Shown here piece after piece: positions 25,556-37,359 of a DNA stretch of 64,000 nt (position 1 is its first letter; each line of letters opens with the position of its first letter). The DNA is from Rhytidiadelphus loreus. Its lineage: Eukaryota > Streptophyta > Bryopsida > Hypnales > Hylocomiaceae. A program made the translations under genes and the position numbers. Below the pieces are notes generated by a model. That model did not search any database. It saw only the letters and a list, made by a program, of their open reading frames with translations, and was not told where the DNA came from. The stretch lies in the NCBI GenBank assembly GCA_947034895.1, contig OX344764.1, forward strand, positions 11,470,001 through 11,534,000, given 5' to 3'.

Positions 25556-26800
25556 TTAACCCCTCAAGGCCCAACAACTTTTTGACAATGGAGGTTTTCA
25601 ATGAATGGTCCCACTTTGATATTTTTTTGCACATGAGTGTGGTTGAAGTTTATTATATACAAAACTAAAGACCATTTTGTCTAGTATGCATTGAATTAAT
25701 TGTGGAAAATATTGACCTTTGGATTTTTAGATTATAACAATTTTGGATGATCAATTTTATTGGCAAAAAATACAACTTTGGAGGAAGAAAAATTATAAAA
25801 AGATGAATAATGTTTTTTTAACACACACACACTAAAAAAAAAGTGTTTTAGAATCTTAGGCAAATGTTGAATTTTTAATTTTAAAAATTTAGAAATAAAA
25901 AAACTCTCTCAAGTATGTATACATTTTCAAATAAAAGAAATAGAAAGCCAAAACTAACTACAATAGATCCTACAAAAAAATTTAAAACTCATACATAAGT
26001 CGCTTTTTGAAATTTAACAATTGATATTCTTAGTACATTTTTGGAAAATCTTCAAAAAAATTAGAATTGTTCTAATTATTTTGTACTCTTAATCACACGA
26101 AATTGAACCTTGTATTTTTAGATTTTCTAAAACTACAAATTTGAAAATAAATCTTTGGAAACATTTTTCTTTTTATGTAGAAAAAAGAGTAGAAATGTTT
26201 CCTTCCTTTTCCCACCCCTATTATTCCTTTCATTGAATTCTTTAAACAATTGTTAAGTAGTAATAGATACTAGACAAAAGGAAAAAAAGAATTGTAAATA
26301 GCTTTGAGATGGAGTTGAAATACAGTAATCCGAATGTTGACGGATTGATCTAGCAAGCAATTTGAATCTTGTAGAACCATTTATTTATTGTAAATTGTAA
26401 AAATCATGTAAAAAAGGATTCAATACATTATTTTTTCAAAAAGATGCAATGATTGCCTACAAAATATAAAGCTCCAAAGCTTTCATATCACGAATCCAAA
26501 TGGAATGAATCAACACTTTTCAAGTAGACAAAAATAGAATCTATGAGAGCCAATTTTTATTTATTTTTGAATTATTCCAAAAAAATTCTTCTTTTTTCTT
26601 TTTTCTTGCCCTCAATTGATCATTTTGAATTTAGGAGGCCATAACTTTTTCTCCCTAGCACCAATTAAATTTAAAATGATATTTCCATAAAACTAATGTG
26701 TTTTTCTATCTTCAAAAAAAGCTTCAAAAATTGCACCAACAATTAAGATTATATGAACATTCCCAAACCTTGGAGTGTTCCTTCAAAGCAACATGTAGGG
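25556..26800 (+). mobile_element. piggyBac-like element, left end clear, right end lost
   Basis: TTAACCCCTCAAGGCCCAAC begins at 25,556. Interior phrases near 26,455-26,545 and 26,622-26,700 (TTGCCTACAAAA..., CATAACTTTTTCTCC...) parallel 34,575-34,800 inside the complete element at 34,339. A matching AGGGGTTAA end was not found, so the right border is a guess. Confidence 0.5.
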
Positions 26801-27070
26801 CTTTAAAGGCTAAAATTGCAGGGCCTCGTAAATAAAATCAAGTATGAAGAAGGCACCCTCAAACAACACAACCAAGTATGAAGATGGCACCCTCAAACAA
26901 CACAAATGCCAACAAGTGTGATGTTTTGAAAGGATGTATAGCATTATTTTTGACCATGTATTTATCAACTTTAAGTGGAAGAACACAACCAAGGTAGTCA
27001 CACAAATACTCTGATTATTGGACCAATAGGTGCATTTTTTGTTTCTACACTTAATCTAGGGTGCTCGATA

Positions 27071-27355
27071 AGAGACCTTACTCTAAAAGCAACCTCTAAC
27101 ACAAAGGTACATTTTTCTTTCTTCAATGTACCAAAAGTGTACATTTAAGGAAGTGGTTGCTTTTAGTGACCACTATGTTTCAACTTCAAAAATTCATAAC
27201 TAATTCCACAAGGGTCCAACAAAATGAAAAGAACTTGGGTTTCATGCCAATTCCATTTTTTTTCCTATAAAAATTTACTTAAAATTGTTTCAAGGAGTTT
27301 AGCTTCCCCCAAATGCAATTAGCTCTTAAAAGGTCACTTTAGCAACAAACTACCT
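27071..27355. mobile_element. TA-flanked MITE, short AGGTAG subfamily
   Basis: TA precedes the left end, and ...CAAACTACCT followed by TA marks the right. It shares with 17,310, 31,158 and 51,149 the block CTCTAAAAGC, a stem of GTACATT repeats, CAAAAATTCATAACTAATTC and AGCTCTTAAAAGGTC. Non-coding. Confidence 0.65.
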
Positions 27356-27404
27356 TAACACTCAAAGTCACCTATTAGACCTAATATTCAATACCTTATT
27401 TAGG

Positions 27405-27560
27405 CTCTTTGTTTCGTTTGTTATGTTGAGATCTTGTGGACCTTGTGTCCTCCAGCCGCACTTTTAGTACCATTGGAAAGCTCTTTGCAAGGAAAGGTAT
27501 AAAGGCTTTGTTTTGTGGTATTTGGACCTATAGTGTAAGAATTATTGAATTTTGTCTATT
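27405..27560 (+). repeat. dispersed repeat copy (as at 14,738)
   Basis: It shares ATTGGAAAGCTCTTT, GGCTTTGTTTTGTGGTATTTG and GTGTAAGAATTATTG with the cluster at 14.7-16.1 kb. Confidence 0.55.
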
Positions 27561-27824
27561 CCCAAGATAGATGCCTTTACGTAAAGTGTCGTGTTCCCTC
27601 TCTTCGGCTCGGGTCTAGTTTGGGGCCTGTGACCTCCTTAATTGTTGTCTAAAAAGTTTTAAAAAAGTCTCGTAAGGGTTCATCTTAAGTTCTCATGTAG
27701 TGTTCTTTTTATCAATGGGAATCTTCCATGTGTTTGGAAAAGAAGAAGTAAAAGACAGTCATTGAATTTCAAAGTTTTTATGAATGAAAAAAATAAAAAA
27801 ATGATTTATACTTTTTATCAGTTT

Positions 27825-28475
27825 AACTATGGCAGTGGCACAGAGTACACTAGTAACAATGAAGTCATCCACCAAACCTTTCAAAGGCACACTAGTCAAT
27901 TAACAATGAAGTCATTCATCTATTGGACCTTTGAAGGACACACTGGTGAATTAACAATGAAGTCATCCATCCATTGGCCCTTTGAAGGGCACCCTAATAA
28001 CAATGAAGTCATCCTTTAGACTTTTTTTTATTAAACACAAGAAAGATTTCCATCCATTGGACCATTGAAGGGCACACTAGTAACAATGAAGTCATCCATT
28101 AGACCTTTTTTTTGAAACACATGAACGATTTCCATCCATTCGACCTTTGAAGGGCACTAGTAACTCACTCACCTTAGAGCATCCCCACCAGCTCTTCCGT
28201 ATCTCTATCTGTTTACTAAGCTTGGGACCTCAAGTAGGGATAAGACCTCGCGAATTCTCCATATGAGCCTCTGGAAACAAAACTGGAGAAGAGATTTTAC
28301 AGAAATATGTATATTTTAGAAATACAGGTTTTGGATAGAGGTTGGTGCGATGAAATTTCTGTATCTCTATTTGCATATGAGAGGTCCTCTCCCTAAAGCT
28401 TTAGGGATACGGAACTCACTGGTGGGGATGCTCTTAGTAACAACAATGAAGTCATCCATCCATCCATCCATGGGA
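27825..28475. repeat. minisatellite of 45-83 bp units, split by a MITE
   Basis: The core ACAATGAAGTCATYCATC recurs at 27,855, 27,903, 27,955, 28,000, 28,083 and, after the MITE, 28,443. It is linked by CCATTGGACCTTTGAAGGGC and ACACTAGTA. The unit length varies because some copies carry a poly-T insertion. An 85-codon ORF (27,762-28,019) is a by-product of the repeat. Confidence 0.8.
28177..28433. mobile_element. PIF/Harbinger-like MITE
   Basis: Ends GAGCATCCCCACCAGC and, inverted, GAGCATCCCCACCAGT, with further inner similarity (CTTCCGTATC / GTTCCGTATC). TTA flanks both sides (28,174-28,176 and 28,434-28,436). The GAGCAYCYCCA-type end and TTA duplication fit known plant Harbinger-type MITEs. 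257 bp, non-coding. Confidence 0.8.
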
Positions 28476-28940
28476 CCTGCTAAAGTCTGCTGTGCACTCA
28501 GTCATTAGCACTGCTCCGTCTGTTTGTCTGTCTGTGGACGTTGAAGTTCAGTTGTGCAGGCAGGTTTTAACTCATGACTCCGTCCGTCTTGTTCTGTCCG
28601 TTTCTTGAAGTCCGTCCGTCCGTCCGTCCTTCCCGGCATGGGCATTGGCATTCCGGCTTTTTCTCTTTGTCGGTTGCAGAACTCGGAATCATTGGAGCCA
28701 GACGGACTCTCACTGAACTGGGCCCTCTACTACAGTAAGTTACAGTAGCCTTTTCAGCGGCCAACCAGGATCCAATCCTAATAATAAGTAATCTTCTGCT
28801 CCCCAGGAAGGCACATCTCGAAGCAACCTCATAATAAATGAAGGCCCCTGAAAAAAAGAAAAAGAAAAGAAAAGGGATGGGCATCCCCACCAAGCCACGC
28901 CCCTTGTCCAGTTCCTTTCCGTTCCGTGACTTTCCTTCAT
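28476..28940. other. GC-richer stretch with GTCC/GTCY tetranucleotide runs
   Basis: Runs of GTCTGTCTGT and GTCCGTCCGTCC occur at about 28,515-28,630. Similar GTCGGTCC runs lie at 49,235-49,260 and GGACGG runs near 38,325. A 177-codon minus ORF (28,567-29,100) crosses this stretch into a MITE arm and has no recognisable domain, so it is probably spurious. Confidence 0.45.
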
Positions 28941-29383
28941 TAGGGGTAGTCACACCTTCTTCACTTGGCACTTGAAGAGTGGAGAATGACAAGTTGGGGA
29001 GGGTTGGGAGGAGCCAATGGGAAGCCGTGGTGGGTGAAGAATGTGTGACACCCCTAAAAGATCTGTTGAGAGTGGAGAATGAAAAAATTAGAGAATCCAC
29101 TTACCTAAACCTAAGATTAGACATAAAGTTGGAGGAAAATTGGCAACAACAAAGGTAAAGCGGCAATGAAAGGTAAAAGTGTAGAGCACAAAGGAATCTT
29201 CTTAGTTGGATATATCTTCCACACTCGCAATCTTTGCCTCCGGAGGTGAAGACTAGGAATGCGGAAGATATATGTACTTAAGTATATTCTCTCTTGAAAG
29301 GACAAGTTCAACTTGATCCCAAACCGCCACGTACGTGTTCTCCAGTCTTCAACTCCGGAGTGAAGAAGATGTGACTACCCCTA
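28941..29383 (+). mobile_element. TA-flanked MITE, GGGGTAGTCACACC family, copy A
   Basis: Starts TAGGGGTAGTCACACCTTCT and ends ...GTGACTACCCCTA, so GGGGTAGTCACAYCTTCTTC is the terminal inverted repeat and TA the target. It is inverted relative to its neighbour at 29,385, so the two form a head-to-head pair whose outer arms pair over about 270 bp. Inner hairpins with core CCTCCGGAGGTGAAG are visible near 29,230. Non-coding. Confidence 0.75.
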
Positions 29384-29384
29384 T

Positions 29385-29819
29385 TAGGGGTAATCACACC
29401 TTCTTCACTTTGCACTTGGAGAATGAAGAATGGAAAGGTGACGGATTGGAGTTCGCTTCATGTTGGTAGAATATATTTAGTTGGATTGATATCTTCTACA
29501 TTCCTATTCTTCACCTCTTGAGGTGAAGATTGAGAGTGCGGAAGATATATCCACATAAAAAGATTTCTTTGTGCTCTACACTTTTACCTTTCAATGCCGT
29601 TTTACCTTTGTTGTTGCCGATTTTCCTCCAACTTTATGTCTAATCTTAGGTTTAGATAAGTTGCTTCTCCACTTCTTTCATTCTCCACTCTCAACACATC
29701 TTTTAGGGGTGTCACACCTTCTTCACCCACCGCGGCTTCCCATTGGCTCCTCCAAACCCTCCTCAACTTCTCATTCTCCATTCTCCAAGTGCAAAGTGAA
29801 GAAGGTGTGACTACCCCTA
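29385..29819 (-). mobile_element. TA-flanked MITE, GGGGTAGTCACACC family, copy B
   Basis: Starts TAGGGGTAATCACACC and ends ...GTGTGACTACCCCTA. Only one base separates it from copy A. The outer arm (29,570-29,819) is the reverse complement of 28,941-29,190 with few differences. Non-coding. Confidence 0.75.
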
Positions 29820-29945
29820 TTGCAGAACTAAGAGCACTACTACCGTGGCTAGGGTGAACTGACCCACCCCCTTTTTTAAAATTTGTCACGCACGATAAAA
29901 TTGGCAAATTTTGAGTTCATATTTGCAATCCAAGGCCCCAAATGA

Positions 29946-30357
29946 AGGTAGTATGCTCTGAATGCAACCATTTAAGAGTTGGTCCGCCTTTTTCATAGGC
30001 TTACGTGGACATAATTGTTTTTAGATCATTTTTTCGGAGAAAGAGAAATGGATGTGGAAACTAATACAAGTCGTTTTGTATTTTTCCAAGCATTTTTGAA
30101 TTACTTATAAATTTTCAAAAGATTTAGGGTATAGTCACCTATTTATGACCATGGGTCTCCCCAAATCTATCCACTTGCAATTTGTAAACAAATGTGTAGA
30201 AATCAAAGGCAACGATTGGCTCTTGCAATAGAAAAATAATATTTTCTCAATGCATTCAATTGCTATAGTGGTCCATTTAAGGATCACCATGTCCCCATTT
30301 TTCACCCCCAAATAGGGGCAGTTTGAAGAAGGTGGGCACTTTTAGAGCATACTACTT
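29946..30357 (-). mobile_element. TA-type MITE, AGGTAG family (410-bp type)
   Basis: It is the reverse complement of the intact copy at 49,473-49,882: ends AGGTAGTATGCTCTGAA and ...TTTTAGAGCATACTACTT, interior CCTTTTTCATAGGCTTACG and ATTGGCTCTTGCAATAG. The TA flank is clear on the right, mutated on the left. 412 bp, non-coding. Confidence 0.75.
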
Positions 30358-31157
30358 TAGCTATAGGAGGTGTAGAAGGTAAATCAACCAAGCACAAAAT
30401 AGGGGGACTTTTTTTCACATGCACCCGTGGAATGCCTTGGGGAAGATGAGCGAGGGAGTTGGTTCATCCTATCCAACTCCCACATGTATGATTGGCAAAC
30501 TTTAGATTTATATTTGCAATTAAAGGCCCAAAATTAGCTAGGAGAGGTGAAGAAATACAAAATTTAGGTTGCACAAAATAAGGGCGATTTTTACATTTAC
30601 CCTTGATTGGGACAATAAAAGGGGCAAACCTCCTTGCACCAGTTGGAGGAGGTTTCATGGAGGTATGTTGATCCTAAAGTTCTTTGATTAGGTTTCACCA
30701 AATAAATCAATCAAAATGAGTCGTTTTGATGGCTAAAGGCCCCTTACAATGACAAATTAAATTTTATTGCAAATTATTGTAAGATCTAGTGATAGATTGA
30801 AGTAAACTTGCCAATCACTGTACAGACAAAATTCAAATACTTTTCCTCAATAAAAATAGAGACTTGAATGCTATGAAATTTTAGATGATCATTAAATGTC
30901 ATGTTACGATTCACCTTCAAAAAATATAATTGGCAAAAGGAGTTTCTTCTTGCAAATTTTATTGCAATTTAAAGGCAATGAGGTTGAAATCTAATTAAAA
31001 ATTCATTACAACCCTTTACTGTACAGTATGCAATCATTGTGTGATGACACAAAATTATGATCCCATCGCGTTCCATTTCGTTCCTATCATGCTCCATTTT
31101 GTTCCCATTAGTAAGTCATTTTCGAAACTGTGCCTCTTGATTCCCTTTTCTCGTCTA
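30358..31157. other. AT-rich DNA with a dispersed repeat fragment
   Basis: About 30,360-30,660 contains GATTGGCAAACTTTAGATT, ATTTGCAATTAAAGGCCC and GCACAAAATAGGG blocks shared with 51,490-51,670. The ends are undefined. The remainder shows nothing recognisable. Confidence 0.4.
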
Positions 31158-31400
31158 AGGTAGAAAGTTCTAAAAGTGCTCAAGCTCTACAATTTTCCAC
31201 CTCTTCAAATATACCCTATTTGTACATGTTCATTTGTTGTACCAACTATGTATAAACAATGTACATTTGAAGAGGTGGGGAATTTTAGAGCCTAAGCGCT
31301 TCTAGAGCCTAAGTGCTTTTAGAATTCAAAAATTCATAACTAATGCTACAAGACTTCAAAAAATATGAAAGGACTTGGGTTAAATGCCAATTCTATTTGT
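31158..31400. mobile_element. TA-flanked MITE, short AGGTAG subfamily, partial
   Basis: TA then AGGTAGAAAGTTCTAAAAG at the left. The block CCACCTCTTCAAATATAC...GTACATTTGAAGAGGTGG forms a stem. The right end is missing after the ACTTGGGTTAAATGCCAATTC block. Confidence 0.6.
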
Positions 31401-31526
31401 GAGTTGGAGCTCGATGTCAGAATCACTAGACCACCGTGTGTCAAGTTTAGGGCATGGAAAAATCCCAAGCATTTGGATTTTTTTTTCTTACACTAAGGTT
31501 AAATATCCCATCCCAAACCAATTGAG

Positions 31527-31620
31527 AGCAAGTCCATTGTGGGCTAAATTATGTTAGTGGTGTACATTGTAGATCTTGTATGTACACCACTAATATAATT
31601 TAGCCTACAATGGGTTTGCT
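31527..31620. repeat. 94-bp near-perfect hairpin
   Basis: Arms of about 40 bp: AGCAAGTCCATTGTGGGCTA... pairs with ...TAGCCTACAATGGGTTTGCT, and inner GTGGTGTACA pairs with TGTACACCAC. It could be a minute MITE (outer GAGCAAGTCCA resembles Harbinger ends) or a small-RNA precursor fold. Target duplications are not clear. Confidence 0.75.
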
Positions 31621-33656
31621 TCCATTTGATCTCGAATAGGGTAGTTTATCTTAGTTGTTGGAGGAGGTTTCTATTTGGACCTTGTGACCTAATTATTGGA
31701 AAACTTTGCAATTGATTGTGTTTTCATATTATAAACATATACCTTTCAACAATTGTGTGGTCATGGTTCAAAATTCAACATTGTAACTTGAGTAGTGAAT
31801 CAATGGGTAAGGTGAAGTCACCTATAACCGATGAAATAAGCAATTCTGGATATGATCTAAAGTAGCGTAGAGTGAAGGAAATATTTTTGGAGGTGGAAGG
31901 ATAGAAATCATGGGGATTGCAAAAACTTTGGTAATTTTATCACTTGAATTGTAATTACTATGAATTTTGAAAGACAAAAAGTGCTCTGGATCCATTGCCA
32001 ATCTTTAGAATCTTCCAATCATGATCACTTAAAAAGTACAGTCTTACTAAATGCTTTCTACTTTTTTACTCACTACTTTGGAACATGTGTTATGAATCTA
32101 TTAGTACCAATTTTGAAAAGAAAAAAAAGAACATTTTAGGTATGGTTGCTCGTATGGTTGGAAATAAGTCAATCTATAGGTTGGTTATTGGGCCCTGATA
32201 AGGAATGGGTGGCTTCCCCTTAGTAGTTGCAAGGGATAGGAATAAAATTTTGTTCTCAAAGTTCAAGTATTGTGCGGTAATTGGAACGGTTGTTGTTTAG
32301 TATTTGGATTTGTACAATAAATGGTAGGTTTGCTCTACTTTGTTATACTATATTTTAGAAATGGGAGGTTTTGACTACTCAAATTGTGAGATTATGGTGT
32401 TAGAAGTTGGAAAAAAAAGTTTTTTTTGGACATTCAAATTTTGGGCAACTTTGCTTCAGAGAGGCTTTTGCCCAAGTTAATTTCACTTTCTAGCTTGAAC
32501 TTCTCTTTTTTTGTGATAGAGTTGGCCACATGTTCAAAAAAATTCATAACATTTCAAATTGGGGAACATGTACCAAAAAAACTCAATAGGGAACTACCTT
32601 CGAGAAAATTCTCATACAAAGTCATTTTCTTAACAATTTTTGGCTTGCACATACAATAAGCTCTTCAATATGTTAACAATCAAGTTTTAGATATCAGCTA
32701 TTTCTATAAGAGGGGGAAGAAAAAAAATTGCCCAAAATTTGTGGCTTGATCAATTTATGATCTGAAACATCCAAGCTGAATTTTAGGACAATTAGGCTAT
32801 ATCTCATTCATCATGGATCATTGATAGTGGATAAATTTACTACATGTCATGTCTTCTAAACACTCATGTTCCTTCCTTCTTGTGTATGACAATGTTTTCT
32901 TACTCTATGAAATATAACTTTGGGAAATTCAGCATTATATTAAAAAATATTAAAATATTTGGAAACTATCTTACTTTGCTCTAAATGCCACTTATGTCAT
33001 GTGCACAAATATGAGAAGACAATTAATTTATACTAAAGGGTGGTAGGAGGTAAAACATCCTCTCTAAATTCTATTTATAATGTTTTTTGGAGACCCAAAA
33101 TCTCAAATGGGTTTTCAGAGGCAAAATTTAGCTTGATTTTACACATTCTTCTAGTTCAAAGTTTTTCTAAATTTTTTGTCTATTATGTCTAAATGAAGTC
33201 TGAAATTCTATTTGAATACAATTCATATGTTTGACTTAACTATGAGAGGTTGAGCTCATGCTAATCCTAATTTACATATCCCACATGGATTGTGTGACCT
33301 CCTACCATCCCTCTTGTACAAAGATCTTGTCTTTTCATTGTTATATTCACAAAATAAGTTTCTTTTAAAGCTATGTGAGATAGTTGCCAATTATTTTGAT
33401 ATCTATGAATATAATGCCAAATTTTCTAGAATTATATTTTATGGAACAATTGTCTAATTGCCCTCCCCCCTCTTTTACCTTGTCCTTAATTTATAGTTCT
33501 AAAAAAAATGTTAGTAGTAATATATTTGGAACTTGGGCCTAAAATTTGCCCGATGCCTTACCTCCATTCTTTAGAGCATTGTGATGAAATTTCACTTCAA
33601 TGTAAATAACCCTACTCATATTGCCTCCCATCCATCAAAAACAACATTTTCCCTAT
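31621..33656. other. AT-rich DNA, interior of repeats without clear ends
   Basis: The phrase GTTGGCCACATGTTC near 32,522 matches 47,460 inside a piggyBac-like element. About 33,100-33,360 matches 46,600-46,860 (TAATTTACATATCCC, GAGCTC...AATCCTAA). No coding sequence is recognised; a 77-codon ORF (32,426-32,659) is unassigned. Confidence 0.4.
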
Positions 33657-33852
33657 CATTAGAAGAAAACTGTGTTAAAATTCCTGAAAACATGTCACCT
33701 TGTTTTTGTTAAGTTCCCGTTCCAAAACGCAGTGGAAACGCAAAAAAACACAAAAAAACATTTTTTTTGCGTTTTTTTGCGTTCTGAAATGGGAATTTAA
33801 CAGAAACAAGGTGACATGTTTTTAGGGATTTTAACACAGTTTTCTTCTAGTG
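33657..33852. mobile_element. CACTA-type foldback MITE
   Basis: A 196-bp near-palindrome. The right end read inward is CACTAGAAGAAAACTGTG, the left is CATTAGAAGAAAACTGTG, flanked by TAT on both sides (33,654-33,656 and 33,853-33,855). Three-bp duplications and CACTA ends fit the CACTA superfamily. Arms of about 85 bp pair throughout; the loop is rich in A and T runs with GCGTTTTTTTGCG. Its transcript would form a long hairpin. Confidence 0.8.
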
Positions 33853-33959
33853 TATAACTCCTTGTGAGGAAATCCAATTGTAAATTTTTTGGTGAAGTGA
33901 CAAGGTATTCCTCATCCCCACATCCATAAAGAAATTAAAAAAATATAGTGAACATTTGT

Positions 33960-34027
33960 ATTCTTAGTGAGGTGCCCCAGATTGCTATGTTGCCAAAAAA
34001 ATCGTTGTTTGATCCTTTAGGGGTTAA
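33960..34027. mobile_element. right end of a piggyBac-like element
   Basis: ...TTTGATCCTTTAGGGG followed by TTAA (34,024-34,027). The terminal 65 bp are the reverse complement of the left end at 22,783. The left end of this copy was not found. Confidence 0.55.
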
Positions 34028-34338
34028 TTCCTACAGTTTTGTCATAAATTTATGATGAATTTGGAACAAATTGATACTATGAAAAATCCTTAGATAGTCT
34101 TGTGGATCTTATCTTTGGTCTTTGATTAATTTTTGGATCTTAAATGTTGGTCATATGTAGATAGGAACATAAGTAGGAAAGAGGGTCTATAATGGATAAG
34201 TAGGGGCATCCAAATGCACTAGGTGCCTAATAGTGCTACTTGAACAAATATTCCCATAATTTACATCTACTACATCAATATCTATCGAGTGTTGAAGAAA
34301 GAATTTTAAAACATCTACAAGTAAAATTGTGATCTCTC

Positions 34339-34921
34339 TTAACCCCTAAAGTCCCAAGGCCATTTTCTTGCCAAAACCACTCAAAGCTACCACTTTTGCT
34401 ATGTTCACCTATGAAATGATTTTTTTTAATATTTTTAGAATACAACCATAGGGGCTTGTTCTACACTTATCTTAGATCATGTAACAATTTTTTTGTGATT
34501 TTTGACCGTATAGATTGAAAGATATTAGCATTCAAAGTGGAAGAAAAAAATTCTTTCAAGAAGTTGTTAAGATTGCCTACAAAACAAGAAACTCCATAAC
34601 TTTCACATCACTAATCCAGATGTCATGAATCAAAGCTTTCCATTTAGAAGAAAATATGATATAAAAGAAAAAAAAATTAAAAATTTTATTTCAATTTTTG
34701 GTGGATTTTTTTTGCTACCCAGTCTCCCCCATTTTGAGGTTATTGTAGCATAACTTTTGCTCCTGGGTACCAATTGGAATAAAAATTATATTCTTAGAAA
34801 GCTCATAAGTTTATCTATGTTATGAGAAAGTTTCAAAAAGTTTCAGTAAAAATTGAGATTATAAGAGCCTGCCCAAAATCCATTTTGTCCCCTATAGGGA
34901 CAATGGGACTTTAGGGGTTAA
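34339..34921. mobile_element. piggyBac-like MITE, complete, 575 bp
   Basis: TTAA at 34,339-34,342 and 34,918-34,921 flanks an element whose ends CCCCTAAAGTCCCA are perfect inverted repeats (14 bp; 18 bp including TTAA). Inner blocks such as TTTGACCGTATAGATTGAAA and CATAACTTTTGCTCC recur in other members. No coding capacity. Confidence 0.8.
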
Positions 34922-37039
34922 GCTTTGTGTATTTTATCTAAATGATGCATTTTTTGGTGAATTAAAATCTCCTTCAATTTTCCAATTAGGATACATAAAA
35001 ATTTGACATGTCTAATGATAGAAGTTGTCCACAGTAGGAAAAATGGCACTTACAAGTGTCCATACTTTATTTGCACCTTATGCATACAATGCATTCCCTA
35101 CAGTCATTACTTATTTATCTTACTAGTAGAGATAACCTTTTCTACATGTGTGCTTTCTATATGCATGCAAAGGCTTTCGAAAGTTGTGATTGAACCTTGG
35201 AAAAAGAGTGCCCTACTCAATCACAAAATAGGGACAACTTTAACACTACAAGTCCAACATGCAATTAGATAAGTATGCATGTAGAATGGATTTTTTCCTC
35301 TTAGTGAGGTCAAATAATAGAAAAAATTCTTGGGGCACTAAACTCCAATTAACCTAAACTTGTTTGTGCACTCATAAATTATCAATGGGAGTGACACAAA
35401 AAAAATTGTGATTTTTTGGACTTTGCTTTGCAATTTTCATAAAATTTCATATTTGCAAAGATAGACAGATATGGTGTAATTCCACATATATTGTCATGTT
35501 GGGGTCTGAATTGTGGAAGGAAGTTCCAACAAATCACTTGGCAATTTTTGTGTTGCATAAACATGCCAATTGTGAGAGTGAATATGCATTCACATTTTGT
35601 GATAAACATCTTGTGAATCTATAATAAATTGTTGGTGTGACTTGGGATTTGAAAACACCATATAAAAAGAATGGTATATGCATACAAGCATGTGTCAACA
35701 TGTGTGGGATTACTGACCTCGTGGCACTTCAAGGTGACCTTTGTTCTCCAAGTATTGCTAATAAAAGTGTTTGGTGGTTGTACATCATATTTCAAACATC
35801 TACAATTTTCTACCATAAGTCCCCTTAATTTTTGGTTGCATCTATTTCCTTCAATTTGCAATTCATTCTTTGAAAAAATGTACATTTATTCTTCATAGGA
35901 TGTGAGAACAAAGAGTGGATTCAAAGATGATGGAAGTGATTTGTTGGTAATGAAATGTACAATGATTACATGATATATTGGTCACCTTTTGGAAGTATTG
36001 CTTAGGATGATTTGCAACTTGATGTGACTCAACTATTCATAGCTCAACTTGATTTTCCACATTTCATAGACTCTATTGGTTTCCAATTCTCATCAGAAGT
36101 TAAGGGTCATTTTTTTCTATTATAATCTTGCAATCACTAGAGATTTTTACTTGATCCAATATTTTAGGAAGATGTACTTGAACAAGATAACTAAACATTC
36201 TATATTTGGATTCATCATAAATAAATAAAAAATTAAACATTGCTTTCCAAAAGAGTATTTTTGGAGCAATTTTGGGCCTTCCAACACTTGCTAACTACCT
36301 AAACAAGGATAATCATCTTCATCTTGAAAGAGGGCTTTAGGTCAATTCATCTATTGGAAAGTTATTGGTGAAGTCGTGGAATGAGTTACTAGAACAAAAA
36401 AGGAGATCCAAATAAAAAAAAAATTTGGAACTACAAGCTAAAAAAAAATGCATAAAGCCTTTCTTTTACTGTTAAATTCTTGCAGGATTTAAAACAAGCA
36501 TAATTTCTTGGGGTAGAATGCCATCAATCACCCAATTCCAATGACATCTATTAAGGAGGGGGGACATCAACATGTGTTTAAGCATGGGGCTACCCCGCTT
36601 TACCAATTTAGTCTCAACAAACTTTGAAAATCACAAAAAATTCATTTCTTGACAAAATGTCTTCATTCTACTTGCAAATGACTTCTCTCTATGAAGAAGA
36701 GAACATGTCATATAGGAGAGGGCTTGAGAACAGTTCGGGCATTAAGAACCGCCCCTATAAAAGTGTCAAGAATGATCCAAAATGTTATTAATATGAAGCA
36801 ATGAATGTATGTTAAGAAAGTTGCACTCTTGCCTGCATGATTTAAGAGTATTAATTGGTACTTCTACAAAATTGATGTCATTTATTTTTTAGCCTCTATA
36901 TCAAGCATTTATTCTTTATTGACTCCCTTTAAGTTGCCCTACAACACCATAATAACACCTTCTAGGTTTTACACCAAGGAGGCTACAGATGGCTACCACT
37001 TGTTTTTAGTAATTACCCCCGCCTCAAAGCTCTAACTAC
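34922..37039. other. AT-rich DNA without recognisable genes
   Basis: Opposing overlapping ORFs of 60-90 codons around 35,003-35,900 have no family motif. No element ends were identified. Confidence 0.45.
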
Positions 37040-37359
37040 TCTTGTATTGCTCTTATTTTGGTGTACAGTGTACGCATTCAAGGCAGGCATGAGCATTTGT
37101 GGACTCCTTGGTCATGTTTACAACTTCTGCAAGATTCATTTGTCCTCCAATCTATGAGCACAAATAGGCACCTACAACGCATCTCCTTTGAAAATTCATA
37201 ACTAATTCAAAAATGCTTCAAAATATATGAAATCACTTGTGTTAGGTTCGTTATCTATTTTTCCTTGTCTTAAAAATGAGCTAAAAATATGTTTATCCTA
37301 GGAAATACATGAAAAAGGCAGACCGGCCCTTAGATGAGTGATTTCTGAGCCTTCTACCT
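37040..37359 (+). mobile_element. TA-type MITE, AGGTAG family, decayed copy
   Basis: Right-half blocks match 49,660-49,882: CACAAATAGGCACCTA, AAATTCATAACTAATTCAAA, AAAAATGAGCTAAAAAT and GGCAGACCGGCCCTTAGATG, ending ...TTCTACCT with TA. The left end is unclear. Confidence 0.6.

Noticed and set aside
28567..29100. 177-codon minus ORF as a gene
   Set aside because: It runs through a MITE arm and GTCC repeats, includes a run of phenylalanines from a poly-A tract, and has no domain.
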